Positions 46,746 through 56,254 of a stretch of 64,000 bases of DNA are shown here, one piece after another (the first letter of the stretch is position 1; each line of letters starts with the position of its first letter). Under the pieces are notes generated by a model. The model made no database searches. It was not told where the DNA came from and saw only the letters and a list, made by a program, of their open reading frames with translations. This DNA comes from Paracoccus sediminis (lineage in GTDB: Bacteria; Pseudomonadota; Alphaproteobacteria; Rhodobacterales; Rhodobacteraceae). Made by a program: the position numbers and the translations under genes. Location: NCBI RefSeq assembly GCF_900188295.1, contig NZ_FZNM01000002.1, positions 416,621 through 480,620 of the forward strand, read 5' to 3'.

Positions 46746-47720
46746 ATGGGCCAACTGGTCGAGGGCGTCTGGAAGGACGAATGGTACGATACGGATTCCA
46801 GCGGCGGCGAATTCGTCCGCGACACGTCGAAGCACCGCAACTGGGTCACGCCCGACGGCAGCCCCGGTCCGACGGGCGAGGGGGGCTTCAAGGCGGACAG
46901 CGGGCGATACCACCTGTATGTCTCGTACGCCTGCCCCTGGGCGCACCGGACGCTGATCTTCCGCGGGCTGAAGGGGCTGGCGGATCACATCGACGTGTCG
47001 GTCGTGCATCCCGACATGCTGTGGAACGGTTGGGAATTCCGCACCGATTTCGACGGCGCCACCGGCGACCGCCTGTTCGGCGAGCCTTATCTCTACAAGC
47101 TGTACCTGCGCGCCGATCCCAAGGCGTCCGGCCGGGTGACGGTGCCGGTGCTGTGGGACCGCGACGGGGACCGGATCGTGTCGAACGAAAGCGCCGACAT
47201 CATCCGCATGTTCAACGACGCCTTTGACGGGGTAACGGGCAATACCGACGATTACTGGCCCGAGGCGCTGCGCGACCAAATCGAGGCGGTAAACGGCCGC
47301 ATCTACGACACGGTGAACAACGGCGTCTACAAGGCGGGCTTTGCCACCAGCCAAGAGGCCTATGACAAGGCCGTCCACCCTTTGTTCGACAGCTTGGACT
47401 GGATCGAAGGGATCCTTGCCGAAAATCGCTATCTGACCGGCGACCGCCTGACCGAGGCCGATTGGCGGCTGTTCACCACCATCGCCCGCTTCGACGCGGT
47501 CTATCACACGCACTTCAAATGCAACCGACGCCGGATCGTCGATTACCCCAACCTGTGGGGCTGGGCGCGCGAGTTGTATCAATGGCCCGGCGTGGCGGAA
47601 ACCGTGCGGCCCGACCACTACACGCGGCATTACTATTTCAGCCATGACACCGTGAACCCGCACCGGATCATCCCCATCGGTCCCGATGCGGACTGGACCG
47701 CACCGCATGGGCGAGGCTGA
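46746..47720 (+). CDS. Glutathionyl-hydroquinone reductase (Xi-class GST)
   Basis: A 324-residue ECM4/YqjG-type enzyme that reduces glutathionyl-hydroquinones. The catalytic motif is YACPWAHRTLIF (Cys in CPWAHR), with MLWNGWEF, VPVLWDRDG and SNESADIIRMFN forming the glutathione site, and a C-terminal all-helical domain (LTEADWRLFTTIARFDAVYH). The full family length is present. It recycles quinone adducts made during aromatic breakdown or respiration. A GC hairpin 9 bp after the stop may end the transcript. Confidence 0.93.
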   Translation: MGQLVEGVWKDEWYDTDSSGGEFVRDTSKHRNWVTPDGSPGPTGEGGFKADSGRYHLYVSYACPWAHRTLIFRGLKGLADHIDVSVVHPDMLWNGWEFRTDFDGATGDRLFGEPYLYKLYLRADPKASGRVTVPVLWDRDGDRIVSNESADIIRMFNDAFDGVTGNTDDYWPEALRDQIEAVNGRIYDTVNNGVYKAGFATSQEAYDKAVHPLFDSLDWIEGILAENRYLTGDRLTEADWRLFTTIARFDAVYHTHFKCNRRRIVDYPNLWGWARELYQWPGVAETVRPDHYTRHYYFSHDTVNPHRIIPIGPDADWTAPHGRG

Positions 47721-47728
47721 AAAGGGAA

Positions 47729-47754
47729 GCCCCGGCGGAGGAAAGCGCCGGGGC
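47729..47754. terminator. GC-rich hairpin after the hydroquinone reductase gene
   Basis: Arms GCCCCGGCG (47729-47737) and CGCCGGGGC (47746-47754) pair perfectly over an 8-nt loop. The plus strand lacks a T run directly after; on the minus strand TTCCCTTTT follows, so it could serve the convergent mazF transcript as well. Confidence 0.55.
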
Positions 47755-47887
47755 ATCAAAGGGAGAGAGGGAGGGAGAGCGTGACCGCATCCGCCGGCCA
47801 CTGGGCTTCGGGGGATGAACGCCAAATCCGTCGGGCGGTTCCAGGCAACGGCAGCGAAAACCGGCGTGGAGCCTTGTGGCCGGACGA

Positions 47888-48214
47888 TCAGCCTGCCAGA
47901 CCCAGAAACAACGCAAGCGCCCTGCCGACTTCGACCATGGCGGTGTCGTCCAGACGGCCGAACGACGGACCAAGCTTGTCCGTTCGCAGGGTCATGGCCT
48001 TGTCGATCATGACCTGGGATGCCAGCCGCAGGCCATTTGCCGCGGAGGGTTCGACCGTCAGCCGGATCAAGGGCGCGTCGATCAGGGTCGAGGTGACAAG
48101 AAGCACCGTCACGGTGGCCGTGCCCGAAAAGAAATCCGACTGAACCACAAGCGCCGGACGCGGCTTGCCGTGATCGCCTTGAAGCGCGACCGTCACCAGA
48201 TCGCCGCGCCTCAA
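47888..48214 (-). CDS. mazF: MazF/PemK-family endoribonuclease toxin
   Basis: A 108-residue PemK-like toxin, predicted to cut mRNA at short sequence motifs in the cytoplasm. Family elements are RRGDLVTVALQGDHGKPRPA near the start, ALVVQSDFFSGTATVTVLLV and SQVMIDKAMTLRTDKLG (the catalytic Arg/Thr area). Its ATG overlaps the antitoxin stop by 4 nt, the usual antitoxin-first arrangement. Expression should be limited by the antitoxin and the upstream palindrome. Confidence 0.93.
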   Translation of the reverse strand: MRRGDLVTVALQGDHGKPRPALVVQSDFFSGTATVTVLLVTSTLIDAPLIRLTVEPSAANGLRLASQVMIDKAMTLRTDKLGPSFGRLDDTAMVEVGRALALFLGLAG

Positions 48215-48429
48215 TCCCAGCCGTCCATGTCGTCCAAGGCCGTGTCCAGGAAATCGTTCAGGGTGACATCGGCGTCATCGGACAGGGATGCAATGGCGGC
48301 CTGACGACGGCATTCGGCTTTGAAACCGGGACGGCGGGTATCGGGGACCCAAATCTGAACCGGGCGCAGGCCCGCAGCCCGCAAGCCGTCGCGGTATTTC
48401 CGAACGCGGGTCGACACACTGCTTGGCAT
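48211..48429 (-). CDS. mazE: MazE-family antitoxin (DUF3018 type)
   Basis: A 72-residue antitoxin. The N terminus TRVRKYRDGLRAAGLRPVQI with WVPDTRRPGF is the DUF3018 DNA-binding-like segment, and the acidic C terminus (DDADVTLNDFLDTALDDMDG) should wrap the toxin. AGGAGG lies 6 nt before ATG 48429. It is the first gene of the mazEF pair, and the palindrome at 48446-48457 is in position for autorepression. Confidence 0.9.
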   Translation of the reverse strand: MPSSVSTRVRKYRDGLRAAGLRPVQIWVPDTRRPGFKAECRRQAAIASLSDDADVTLNDFLDTALDDMDGWD

Positions 48430-48445
48430 CGGAACCTCCTACCTT

Positions 48446-48457
48446 GTTACATGTAAC
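48446..48457. promoter_or_regulatory. Palindromic operator of mazEF
   Basis: GTTACATGTAAC is a perfect 12-bp palindrome 17 bp upstream of the antitoxin ATG, directly before the AGGAGG ribosome site. Its position and symmetry fit binding of the MazE or MazEF complex for autoregulation. Confidence 0.65.
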
Positions 48458-48540
48458 GAAGCGGCGTGAAGTTTCCAAGGGCCTTGCGATGAAGAAGGCC
48501 CGGCGCATCGGCCAGGCCTTGCGTCGCATTTCGGGGGGCG

Positions 48541-49227
48541 TCACGCCACCAGCCGATACCCGCCCGATTCCGTCACCAGCAGGCGGGCGTTGCCGGGATC
48601 CGGCTCGATCTTCTGGCGCAGGCGATAGATGTGGGTTTCCAGCGTGTGCGTGGTCACGCCCGCGTTGTAGCCCCAGACCTCGTGCAGCAGCACGTCGCGG
48701 GCCACCACCCCGTCCTGCGCGCGGTACAGGAACTTCAGGATGTTGGTTTCCTTCTCGGTCAGGCGGATCTTGCGGTCCTTCACGTCGATCAGCATCTTCA
48801 TCGCGGGCTTGAAGGTGTAGGGTCCAAGCTGGAAGATCGCGTCCTCGGACTGTTCGTGTGTGCGCAGTTGCGCGCGCAGGCGGGCCAGCAGGACCGGGAA
48901 TTTGAAGGGCTTGGTGATATAGTCGTTGGCGCCCGCGTCCAGACCCAGGATCGTGTCGGCGTCGGTGTCGTGGCCGGTCAGCATCACGATGGGGCATTTC
49001 ACGTTCAGCTTGCGCAGCTTCTTGCACAATTCGCGCCCGTCGGTGTCGGGCAGGCCCACGTCCAGAATCACCAGGTCGAACAGCGCGCCCTTGGCGGCAT
49101 CGACCGCGGCCGCTCCGCTGCCGGCCTCGGTCACGTCGAAATCGTCGGTGGCGGTCAGCTGTTCGGCCAAGGCCTCGCGCAGGTCTTCCTCGTCGTCGAC
49201 CAGCAGGATCTTTTTCAGTCCGGGCAT
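48541..49227 (-). CDS. OmpR/PhoB-family response regulator (CenR-like)
   Basis: A 228-residue regulator with receiver domain ([12 protein letters not shown], phospho-acceptor D56 in [14 protein letters not shown], switch Thr in MLTGHD, Lys in YITKPFKF) and a C-terminal winged helix ([35 protein letters not shown]). It resembles the highly conserved envelope regulator CenR of Rhodobacter-type bacteria, an assignment made from memory and not verified. No kinase gene adjoins. ATG 49227 follows GAGGGAGG; an in-frame extension upstream is not conserved-looking. It is divergent from ribA. Confidence 0.85.
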   Translation of the reverse strand: MPGLKKILLVDDEEDLREALAEQLTATDDFDVTEAGSGAAAVDAAKGALFDLVILDVGLPDTDGRELCKKLRKLNVKCPIVMLTGHDTDADTILGLDAGANDYITKPFKFPVLLARLRAQLRTHEQSEDAIFQLGPYTFKPAMKMLIDVKDRKIRLTEKETNILKFLYRAQDGVVARDVLLHEVWGYNAGVTTHTLETHIYRLRQKIEPDPGNARLLVTESGGYRLVA

Positions 49228-49363
49228 GTTGCCTCCCTCGGGTTGTTGCGCAAAGGAGTGGGGACGACGCGACATCCCGTCCAGCATCATGTCGGAAATC
49301 TCACATGGAGTTGTCGGCAGAGACCGCTATGTTTCAAACTGTTTCAATTCGGCGGCACCATCG

Positions 49364-50422
49364 ATGAGCCTGATCCCCACCCTGTCCGAGTCCGTGTCGC
49401 GGGCGCGCACCGACCTGCGCATGGGCCTGCCGGTGATGATCGGGGGCCATCTGGTCGCGGCGGTGGAAACGCTGGCGCCCGCCCGGCTGGCCGACATCCG
49501 CGCACTGGGCCGCCCGGTCCTGGCCCTGACCGAACGGCGGGCCGAGACGCTGAAGGCGCGGGCCTATGACGACGGGCTGGCCCGCGTGATCGTGCCGCCC
49601 GAGGCCGATCACGCTTGGCTGCGGGCGCTGGCCGATCCGTCGGGCGATCTGATGACGCCGATGAAGGGGCCGCTGTTCACCGAGCGGGGCGGCGACGCCA
49701 CGCCGCATCTGGCCGGGCTGGCGTTGGCGAAATCGGCGCAGCTGCTGCCTGCGGTGCTGGTCGTGCCCGCCGACCCGCCCCCCGGCCTGACCCAGATCGC
49801 GTCCGGCCCGCTGCTGGCGCAACTGGCGCACGAGGCCGCGATGGCCCCGGTCGCCGCTGCCAACCTGCCGCTGATCGCGGCGGAACGGTCGCGCCTGCAC
49901 ATCTTTCGCCCCGACGACGGAGGGGCCGAACATTACGCCATCGAGATCGGCGATCCGCCCCGCGACGCCCCGGTTCTGGCGCGGCTGCATTCGGCCTGCT
50001 TCACGGGCGACGTGCTGGGCAGCCTGAAATGCGACTGCGGCCCGCAGCTTCATGCGGCGCTGACGGCCATGGGGCAGGCGGGGCAGGGGGTGCTGCTGTA
50101 TCTGAACCAGGAAGGGCGCGGCATCGGTCTGGCCAACAAGATGCGCGCCTATGCCTTGCAGAACCAGGGCTTTGACACCGTGCAGGCCAATCACCGCCTG
50201 GGGTTCGAGGATGACGAGCGCGATTTCCGCATCGGCGCGGCGCTGTTGCGGCGGATGGGGTTTTCGCAGGTCCGGCTGATGACCAACAACCCGCGCAAGG
50301 TCGCCATGCTGCAAGGCAACGGGATCGCGGTCACGGAACGGGTGCCGCTGGTGGTGGGCCGCAACCGCTTCAACGCGGCCTATCTGGACACCAAGGCCGA
50401 CAAGTCGGGGCATCTGCTGTGA
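49364..50422 (+). CDS. ribA: GTP cyclohydrolase II
   Basis: Starts riboflavin synthesis by opening GTP. The 352-residue protein has the RibA domain in its second half: [20 protein letters not shown] (zinc cysteines), [31 protein letters not shown] and [16 protein letters not shown]. The N-terminal ~150 residues form a variable domain where RibB would be in fused proteins, but without RibB catalytic motifs, so it is monofunctional. The stop overlaps the GTG of the L,D-transpeptidase gene. Confidence 0.92.
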   Translation: MSLIPTLSESVSRARTDLRMGLPVMIGGHLVAAVETLAPARLADIRALGRPVLALTERRAETLKARAYDDGLARVIVPPEADHAWLRALADPSGDLMTPMKGPLFTERGGDATPHLAGLALAKSAQLLPAVLVVPADPPPGLTQIASGPLLAQLAHEAAMAPVAAANLPLIAAERSRLHIFRPDDGGAEHYAIEIGDPPRDAPVLARLHSACFTGDVLGSLKCDCGPQLHAALTAMGQAGQGVLLYLNQEGRGIGLANKMRAYALQNQGFDTVQANHRLGFEDDERDFRIGAALLRRMGFSQVRLMTNNPRKVAMLQGNGIAVTERVPLVVGRNRFNAAYLDTKADKSGHLL

Positions 50423-50913
50423 CGCCCCACGATCTGGTCCTGACGCCGCAGGGCGTGCGTTACCGGGGGCGCCTGTTTCCATGCAGCATCGGCAAGCGCG
50501 GGATCACGGCGGACAAGCGCGAAGGCGACGGGGCCACGCCTGCCGGGGTGATGCGCATCACCGGGCTGTGGTATCGCCCCGACCGGCTGGCGCGGCCGGC
50601 CTTTTGGGCGCGGCCCATCGGGCCGGGCGATCTGTGGTGTGACGCGCCGGACGATCCGGCCTACAACCGCCACGCCCGCGCGCCCTTGGCGGCCAGCCAC
50701 GAACGGCTGCGCCGGGCCGACCCGCTGTACGATCTGATCCTGACGACGGACTGGAACGGACCCGATGCTGTGCCGGGCCGGGGATCGGCGATCTTTCTGC
50801 ACCAGTGGCGCCGTCCGAGATACGGCACCGAAGGCTGCATCGCCTTCGCGCGCCCGCACCTGATCTGGATCGCCGCCCGCGCGGTGCCGGGGACGCGGGT
50901 GATTGTGCCCTAG
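50419..50913 (+). CDS. L,D-transpeptidase (YkuD) family protein
   Basis: A 164-residue compact YkuD-domain protein with the catalytic motif [20 protein letters not shown], then AF (His and Cys of HxxxxxxxxxTxGCIA). No signal peptide is visible, unusual for a peptidoglycan cross-linking enzyme, so it may belong to the short cytoplasmic-looking subgroup often annotated only as YkuD. The GTG start at 50419 overlaps the ribA stop (GTGA). It ends in CTAG shared with the convergent alkB. Confidence 0.83.
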   Translation: MTPHDLVLTPQGVRYRGRLFPCSIGKRGITADKREGDGATPAGVMRITGLWYRPDRLARPAFWARPIGPGDLWCDAPDDPAYNRHARAPLAASHERLRRADPLYDLILTTDWNGPDAVPGRGSAIFLHQWRRPRYGTEGCIAFARPHLIWIAARAVPGTRVIVP

Positions 50914-52049
50914 AGCGCATTGCGGGGCATCGGCAGTTCGCCCCGGTTGTAAGGCTGCCAGTCCGCAATTTCGGGATAGAACCGTTTGCGCCAGGCGCGC
51001 ACGCGCGGGTTCATCCGCCGCCGCCACAGGGGCGGCACCATCGCCAGGACCGTCATCGCCGGATAGCCCAGGGGAAGCTGGGGGGCCTGATCCGCCCCAT
51101 GGGTTTGCAGCAGCGGAAACCGCCGGTCCGGCCGGGTATGATGGTCGGAATGGCGTTGCAGGTTGATGAGCAGCCAGTTGGTTGCCCGGTGGCTGGCATT
51201 CCAGCTGTGGTGCGGCTTGATGTGTTCGTATCGTCCGTCGCCCAGATGCTTTCGGGTCAGGCCGTAGTGTTCGACATAGTTGACGACCTCCAGCTGCCAG
51301 ATGGCCACAAGGGCCTGGAACGCGAACAGCGCCAACCCTTGAATCCCGCCCAGGGCCAGGGCCAGCAGGATCATCGCCCCTTGCAGCAGCGCATAGCGCC
51401 AGAACGGATTGCGCCGGTCCCAGGCGCTGCGCCCCGCGCGCGCCAGCTGCCGCCGTTCCGCGTGCCATGCGCTGACCGGGCCATCGCGCAGGACGCGCGC
51501 GAAAAAGCGCCAGAACCCTTCGTTATAGCGCGCCGTCACCGCGTCGCGGGGGGTAGAGACCCAGGAATGGTGGACCAGCAGGTGCTCGGTCCGGAAATGC
51601 GAATACAGGACCGATGCCAGCAGCAGATCGCCCAGCCAGCGTTCCAGGACGGTCTTCTGGTGCACCAGCTCGTGGGCATAGACAAAGCCGATGGTGCCCG
51701 ACAGCACGCCGATGCCGAAAAACAGGCCCAGCTTTTCCCAGCCCGACAGGTGGCCCGCCTGGGTCGCATACCAGATGGCGCCAAAGATCGCCGCGAATTG
51801 CAGCGGGAACCAGACGATCGTGACGGCCCGATGCCAGAACAGCGCCTGTGTGTCCGTCGTCGGATCGGCGTTCGATTCGTCCGTGCCGAACAGCCCGTCC
51901 AGGGCCGTGACCAGAAACCAGGCATAGCCGGGCAGCAAAAGCCACCAGAAACCGCCCCAGGCCGCCGCCAGGACGATCAGCGGCAGCGTGCCAAGGGACA
52001 TCCAGAATGGCGCGGCAGGGAGCAGCCCGCCAGGGGTCGAATCGTTCAT
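50910..52049 (-). CDS. alkB: AlkB-type alkane 1-monooxygenase
   Basis: A 379-residue integral-membrane di-iron hydroxylase. The histidine boxes are HELVHQKTVLERW, EHLLVHHSWVSTP and LQRHSDHHTRPDRRFPLLQ (HxxHH type), plus the NYVEHYGL motif that marks true AlkB enzymes. Six membrane segments are spread through the protein. It oxidises the terminal methyl of medium-chain alkanes and needs rubredoxin and rubredoxin reductase, which are not in the window. ATG 52049 lies 10 bp after the mutY stop, so the two may share a transcript. Confidence 0.92.
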   Translation of the reverse strand: MNDSTPGGLLPAAPFWMSLGTLPLIVLAAAWGGFWWLLLPGYAWFLVTALDGLFGTDESNADPTTDTQALFWHRAVTIVWFPLQFAAIFGAIWYATQAGHLSGWEKLGLFFGIGVLSGTIGFVYAHELVHQKTVLERWLGDLLLASVLYSHFRTEHLLVHHSWVSTPRDAVTARYNEGFWRFFARVLRDGPVSAWHAERRQLARAGRSAWDRRNPFWRYALLQGAMILLALALGGIQGLALFAFQALVAIWQLEVVNYVEHYGLTRKHLGDGRYEHIKPHHSWNASHRATNWLLINLQRHSDHHTRPDRRFPLLQTHGADQAPQLPLGYPAMTVLAMVPPLWRRRMNPRVRAWRKRFYPEIADWQPYNRGELPMPRNAL

Positions 52050-52059
52050 GCCCGCGATG

Positions 52060-53085
52060 TTACGCAACGATTTCCGCCCGCGCCATATCCCAGACCTTGC
52101 GCATCAGGCCGGGCAAGGCGTCGCGGTCGATCCGGTCCACGGGGACCAGATGGCCCCGGTCGGGGGCGGTGTCCAGATCGCCCACAACAACCTGCATGGA
52201 CAGGTTGAAATGGCTGAAGACATGGCGGACCTGGCCGATGCCGCGCCATTCCGCATTCCCCGGCGGCGGCAGGTCGCGGCCATCCCATCGGGCCGACGGA
52301 AAAGCCAGCGTGCCGCCCAGCAGACCCTTGGCCGGGCGTTCCTCAAACACCACCCCGCCGCCGTGGCGGGCGACCCAGGCGATGCCGGTGCGGTCGGGCT
52401 TTGGTGTCTTGGGCACCTTGCGGGGCAGGCTGGCGGCGATCCCTGCCGCACGGGCATCGCAATCATGGATCAGCGGGCAGATGCCGCAAGCCGGGTTTCG
52501 CGGGGTGCAGATCGTCGCGCCCAGATCCATCATCGCCTGCGCGTAATCGCCGGGCCGCGTCGCGGGGGTCAGCGTTTCCGCAAGCGCCACCAGGTCTGGC
52601 TTGGCGGCGGGCAGGGGCGTTTCCACCGCGAACAGCCGGGCCACCACCCGTTCGACATTGCCGTCCACCACCGTTTCCGGCGCGTCATGGGCAATGGCCG
52701 CGATCGCGGCCGAGGTATAGGAACCGATCCCCGGCAGCGCCCTCAGCCCGTCGCGCGTGGTCGGAAACCCCCCCATCGCCGCGGCCGCGCGGGCACAGGC
52801 CAGCAGGTTGCGGGCGCGGGCGTAATATCCAAGGCCCGCCCATTCGGCCATCACCTGCGCGTCGTCCGCCGCCGCCAGATCCTGCACGGTGGGCCACAGC
52901 GCGGTGAAGCGTTCGAAATAGGCCCTGACCGCCGCCACGGTGGTCTGTTGCAGCATCACCTCGGAAAGCCAGACGCGGTAGGGATCGGCCTGCCCGCCGC
53001 CGGGGGGAATGCGCCAGGGCAGGGTGCGGGCATGGCGGTCGTACCAGTCCAGCAGGTGCGGGGCGATCACCTTGGTGTCACGCAA
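52060..53085 (-). CDS. mutY: A/G-specific adenine glycosylase
   Basis: Removes adenine opposite 8-oxoguanine. The 341-residue protein has the HhH motif LPGIGSYTSAAIAAIA with catalytic Asp in VVDGNVERVVARL, the MLQQTTVAAVRAYFERF segment, the [4Fe-4S] loop CTPRNPACGICPLIHDC (C-x6-C-x2-C-x5-C), and a C-terminal NUDIX-like domain (RHVFSHFNLSMQV). The start appears to be TTG 53085, 7 nt after AAGGGA; a GTG five codons later is an alternative. alkB follows closely. Confidence 0.94.
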   Translation of the reverse strand: MRDTKVIAPHLLDWYDRHARTLPWRIPPGGGQADPYRVWLSEVMLQQTTVAAVRAYFERFTALWPTVQDLAAADDAQVMAEWAGLGYYARARNLLACARAAAAMGGFPTTRDGLRALPGIGSYTSAAIAAIAHDAPETVVDGNVERVVARLFAVETPLPAAKPDLVALAETLTPATRPGDYAQAMMDLGATICTPRNPACGICPLIHDCDARAAGIAASLPRKVPKTPKPDRTGIAWVARHGGGVVFEERPAKGLLGGTLAFPSARWDGRDLPPPGNAEWRGIGQVRHVFSHFNLSMQVVVGDLDTAPDRGHLVPVDRIDRDALPGLMRKVWDMARAEIVA

Positions 53086-53147
53086 TTATCAGTCCCTTGT
53101 TCCGCAAGCGCGCTTTCATCCTGGGGCGCGCCTGATTAAGGATATGG

Positions 53148-53726
53148 GTGTCACGTCAAGAACAGGCAATGATGGCCCCGCCGCCCGACCGCTTTCGCAA
53201 CCCCCAGGCCCGCCGCAGGCGCGGCTTTCAGCAGGCCGCCATTCTTTTGGCCGACCGGGTGCAGAAGGCGGCCGAGGGGCGGGGCTTTGCGGTATCCCGC
53301 CTGCTGACCCACTGGCCGGAAATCGCCGGGCCGCAGCTTGCTGCCATGACCCGGCCCGTCCGCGTCAGCCATGCACGCGGCGGCTTTGGCGCCACGCTGA
53401 CCTTGCTGACCGCCGGCCCGGTGGCGCCGCTGGTCGAAATGCAGCTGCCGCAGCTGCGCGACCGGGTGAACGCCTGTTACGGCTATAACGCGGTGCAGCG
53501 GATCGTGCTGACCCAGACCGCCGCCACAGGCTTTGCCGAAGGGCGGGCGGTCTTTGCCTCTGCATCCCCCGTCAAGGCCGCGGCGCCCGAACCGCAGGTT
53601 CTGGAACAGGCGAACCATGTCGCCCGCCAGTTCCAGGATCCTGCCCTGGCTCAGGCGATGGCCATGCTGGCCACCAATATCGCAACCAAACGACACCGGA
53701 CCCACCGAAAGGATTTTCCATGCTGA
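53148..53726 (+). CDS. DUF721/DciA-like protein
   Basis: A 192-residue protein. Its first two-thirds match DUF721 (ILLADRVQKAAEGRGFAVSR, LLTHWPEIAGPQLAAMTRPV), the family that includes the bacterial helicase loader DciA. Here a C-terminal tail of ~60 Ala/Gln-rich residues follows. A DNA-replication role is inferred from the family. GTG 53148 is preceded by AAGGAT; ATG 53169 or 53172 are alternatives. The last 7 bp overlap the DsbA-like gene. Confidence 0.75.
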   Translation: MSRQEQAMMAPPPDRFRNPQARRRRGFQQAAILLADRVQKAAEGRGFAVSRLLTHWPEIAGPQLAAMTRPVRVSHARGGFGATLTLLTAGPVAPLVEMQLPQLRDRVNACYGYNAVQRIVLTQTAATGFAEGRAVFASASPVKAAAPEPQVLEQANHVARQFQDPALAQAMAMLATNIATKRHRTHRKDFPC

Positions 53727-54382
53727 TCCGTTCCGCCGCCATAGCATTGGCGCTTGCGTTTGCTGCCCCCGCCGCGATGGCCCAGGATGCCGCGCCCACC
53801 CCGGCGGAAACCCTGCCCGACATTACGATGGGTGCCGCCGACGCGCCGCTAACGATTGTCGAATATGTCAGCTTCACCTGCGGGCACTGTGCGAATTTCC
53901 ATGAGGAGAACTGGCCCAAGCTCAAGGCCGAATACGTCGATACCGGCAAGGTGCAATTCATCCAGCGGGATGTCTATTTCGACCAGCCGGGCCTGTGGGC
54001 GGGAGTTCTGGCGCGCTGCGGCGGGGACGACAAGTATTTTGCCGTCTCCGACATGCTGTTCGAAGAACAAAAGGAATGGCTGGCCGGCGGCACGGGCGAG
54101 GAAATCGCCGCGAACCTGCGCAAGATCGGCCTGAAGGCAGGCATGACCGAAGACCAGATGAACGCCTGCTGGGAAGACACCGCCAAGGCCGAACAGCTGA
54201 TCGCGACCTTTCAGCAGAACGCGACCTCTGACGAGATCGAGGCCACACCGACCTTCATCATCGGCGGCGAAAAGGTGTCGAACCAGCCTTGGGACGATCT
54301 GAAGGCCGTGATCGACGCCAAGCTGGCCGAGGCTGCCCCGGCCGATGGCGCCCCGGCGGCAGCCGAAGCCCCCGCCAACTGA
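53720..54382 (+). CDS. DsbA-family periplasmic thiol oxidoreductase
   Basis: A 220-residue exported protein with signal [20 protein letters not shown] (cleavage near AMA-QDA) and a DsbA/DsbG-like thioredoxin fold: [19 protein letters not shown] (C54/C57, CGHC), a helical insertion, and the cis-Pro loop [10 protein letters not shown]. The C terminus is an Ala/Pro-rich tail. It should oxidise or shuffle disulphides in the periplasm. It overlaps the DUF721 gene by 7 bp and is probably co-expressed. Confidence 0.92.
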   Translation: MLIRSAAIALALAFAAPAAMAQDAAPTPAETLPDITMGAADAPLTIVEYVSFTCGHCANFHEENWPKLKAEYVDTGKVQFIQRDVYFDQPGLWAGVLARCGGDDKYFAVSDMLFEEQKEWLAGGTGEEIAANLRKIGLKAGMTEDQMNACWEDTAKAEQLIATFQQNATSDEIEATPTFIIGGEKVSNQPWDDLKAVIDAKLAEAAPADGAPAAAEAPAN

Positions 54383-54527
54383 CGCGGCGCTATGGTCCGT
54401 CTGCCACGCCGGCGGACCATGTTCTGCCAAAAATCACCTGCCGGATGGCGCGGGATTTGATTTTCGGATCGTCCGGCCTGATCCTGACCCTGCATCGATG
54501 GGATGCGTGGAAACGGGATGGTTGGCC

Positions 54528-54986
54528 ATGATTAGGGAATTCCGGGAATTCATCGCCCGAGGCAATGTCATCGACCTTGCGGTGGGCATCATCATCGGCG
54601 CGGCGTTCACGGCCATCGTGAATTCGGTCGTGGCCGACCTCATCAACCCGATCCTTGGCCTGCTGACCGGCGGGGTGGATTTCACGAACAAGTATGTCGT
54701 CCTGTCCGGCACCCCCCCCGAGGGCGCCAGCCTGGCGGCCGCCCGCGATTCGGGGGCGGCGGTCTTTGCCTATGGATCCTTTGCGATGGCGGTGCTGAAT
54801 TTCCTGATTATCGCCTGGGCGGTGTTTCTGCTGGTCAAGGCCGTGAACCGCCTGCAACGCATGGCCGTCAAGCCTGCCGAGGAGGTCGTGGTGGCCGCCC
54901 CCACCCAGGAAGAACTTTTGGCCCAGATCCGCGACCTGCTGGCCGACCGCACCGTCTGGGCCGACCGGCCCGAACCGCGGATCTGA
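54528..54986 (+). CDS. mscL: Large-conductance mechanosensitive channel
   Basis: A 152-residue pentameric channel subunit that opens on hypo-osmotic shock. The first helix reads [20 protein letters not shown] with [18 protein letters not shown], and the second [20 protein letters not shown]. The periplasmic loop is slightly longer than in E. coli, and the C-terminal helix ([17 protein letters not shown]) is intact. ATG 54528 (MIREF) is chosen over upstream in-frame codons without similarity. The convergent ald gene ends 15 bp away. Confidence 0.95.
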   Translation: MIREFREFIARGNVIDLAVGIIIGAAFTAIVNSVVADLINPILGLLTGGVDFTNKYVVLSGTPPEGASLAAARDSGAAVFAYGSFAMAVLNFLIIAWAVFLLVKAVNRLQRMAVKPAEEVVVAAPTQEELLAQIRDLLADRTVWADRPEPRI

Positions 54987-55001
54987 CCCGCCCGAGCCGC
55001 A

Positions 55002-56120
55002 TCACCCCGCCAGAAGCTGGTCCGGGGTGATCGCCTCCAGCCCCAGCGCCTCGCCCACCGGGGGCGAGGTAAGGCGCCCCCCATGCGTGGACAGGCCGGC
55101 GCGCAGGTGTGGGTCCTCCAGCACGGCCCCCCGCCAGCCCTTGTCCGCAAGCGCCAGCACGAAAGGCAGCGTCGCATTGCCAAGCGCCTGCGTCGATGTC
55201 CGCGCCACCGCGCCCGGCATGTTCGCCACGCAGTAATGCACGATGCCGTCCACCTGATAGATCGGGTCCTGATGGGTCGTGGCCCGAGAGGTTTCGAAGC
55301 ATCCGCCCTGGTCGATGGCCACGTCCACCAGGACCGCGCCCGGCTGCATGGTGGCAAGCTGGTCGCGCGTCACCAGCCTGGGCGCGGCGGCGCCGGGAAT
55401 CAGCACCGCGCCGATCACCATGTCCGCCGTGCGGATCAGGTCGGCGGTGGCGGCGGCATTGGAATACTGGGTGGTCAGGCGCCCCATGAAGATGTCGTCC
55501 AGGTACGACAGCCGCGCCAGCGACCGATCCGTGACCGTGACATTCGCGCCCATCCCCACCGCGACCCGCGCCGCGGCGGTGCCGACCACACCGCTGCCGA
55601 TGATGACGACATTGGCGGGCCGGACGCCCGGCACGCCGCCCATCAGCACGCCGCGCCCGCCATTGGCCTTTTGCAGCGCCCAGGATCCCACCTGCGGCGC
55701 CAGCCTGCCCGCCACCTCGGACATCGGCGCCAGCAGGGGCAGGCCGCCGCGCGCGTCCGTCACGGTTTCATAGGCAATGGCCGTGACGCCCGATCCCAGC
55801 AGGTCGCGGGTCTGGTCGGGGTCGGGCGCCAGATGCAGATAGGTGAACAGCACCTGCCCGTCGCGCAGCATCCGCCGTTCCGCAGGCTGCGGCTCCTTGA
55901 CCTTGACGATCATGTCGGCGCCCGCAAAGACCGATCGCGCATCCGGCGCGAGGCCCGCCCCGGCGGCTTCGTAGTCCCCGTCCGTGAAACCCGCGCCCAG
56001 CCCCGCGCCGGTTTCGACGGTCACGCGGTGGCCGCGCCCTACGGCCTCGGTCACGGCGGCGGGCGTCAGGCCGACACGGAATTCCTGGGGCTTGATTTCC
56101 CTTGGGCAGCCGATGTGCAT
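55002..56120 (-). CDS. ald: Alanine dehydrogenase
   Basis: NAD-dependent oxidative deamination of L-alanine to pyruvate and ammonia. The 372-residue enzyme has the N-terminal IGCPREIKPQEFRVGLTPAA, the active-site lysine in VKVKEPQPAE and histidine in TYLHLAPD, and the nucleotide fold VVIIGSGVVGTAAARVAVGM. Family length is complete. It is divergent from an Lrp-type gene, the usual ald-aldR arrangement, with a small inverted repeat between them. Confidence 0.95.
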   Translation of the reverse strand: MHIGCPREIKPQEFRVGLTPAAVTEAVGRGHRVTVETGAGLGAGFTDGDYEAAGAGLAPDARSVFAGADMIVKVKEPQPAERRMLRDGQVLFTYLHLAPDPDQTRDLLGSGVTAIAYETVTDARGGLPLLAPMSEVAGRLAPQVGSWALQKANGGRGVLMGGVPGVRPANVVIIGSGVVGTAAARVAVGMGANVTVTDRSLARLSYLDDIFMGRLTTQYSNAAATADLIRTADMVIGAVLIPGAAAPRLVTRDQLATMQPGAVLVDVAIDQGGCFETSRATTHQDPIYQVDGIVHYCVANMPGAVARTSTQALGNATLPFVLALADKGWRGAVLEDPHLRAGLSTHGGRLTSPPVGEALGLEAITPDQLLAG

Positions 56121-56231
56121 TGGCGGATCCTCCCTGCTTGCCGGGCCAGTGTGACACCGGGGCGGCGAAAGGTGCTGCGAAGCTGTGGCGCGCCCGTGCG
56201 ACCGGCCGGCAGAAAAGTCTGGTATAAGCGG

Positions 56232-56245
56232 TTCTTGTCGAAGAA
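56232..56245. promoter_or_regulatory. Inverted repeat in the ald-lrp intergenic region
   Basis: TTCTT-GTCG-AAGAA lies 9-22 bp before the regulator ATG and downstream of a TATAAG hexamer (56223-56228). It is a candidate half of an Lrp/AldR operator controlling both divergent genes. Confidence 0.4.
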
Positions 56246-56254
56246 TATCCCGCC

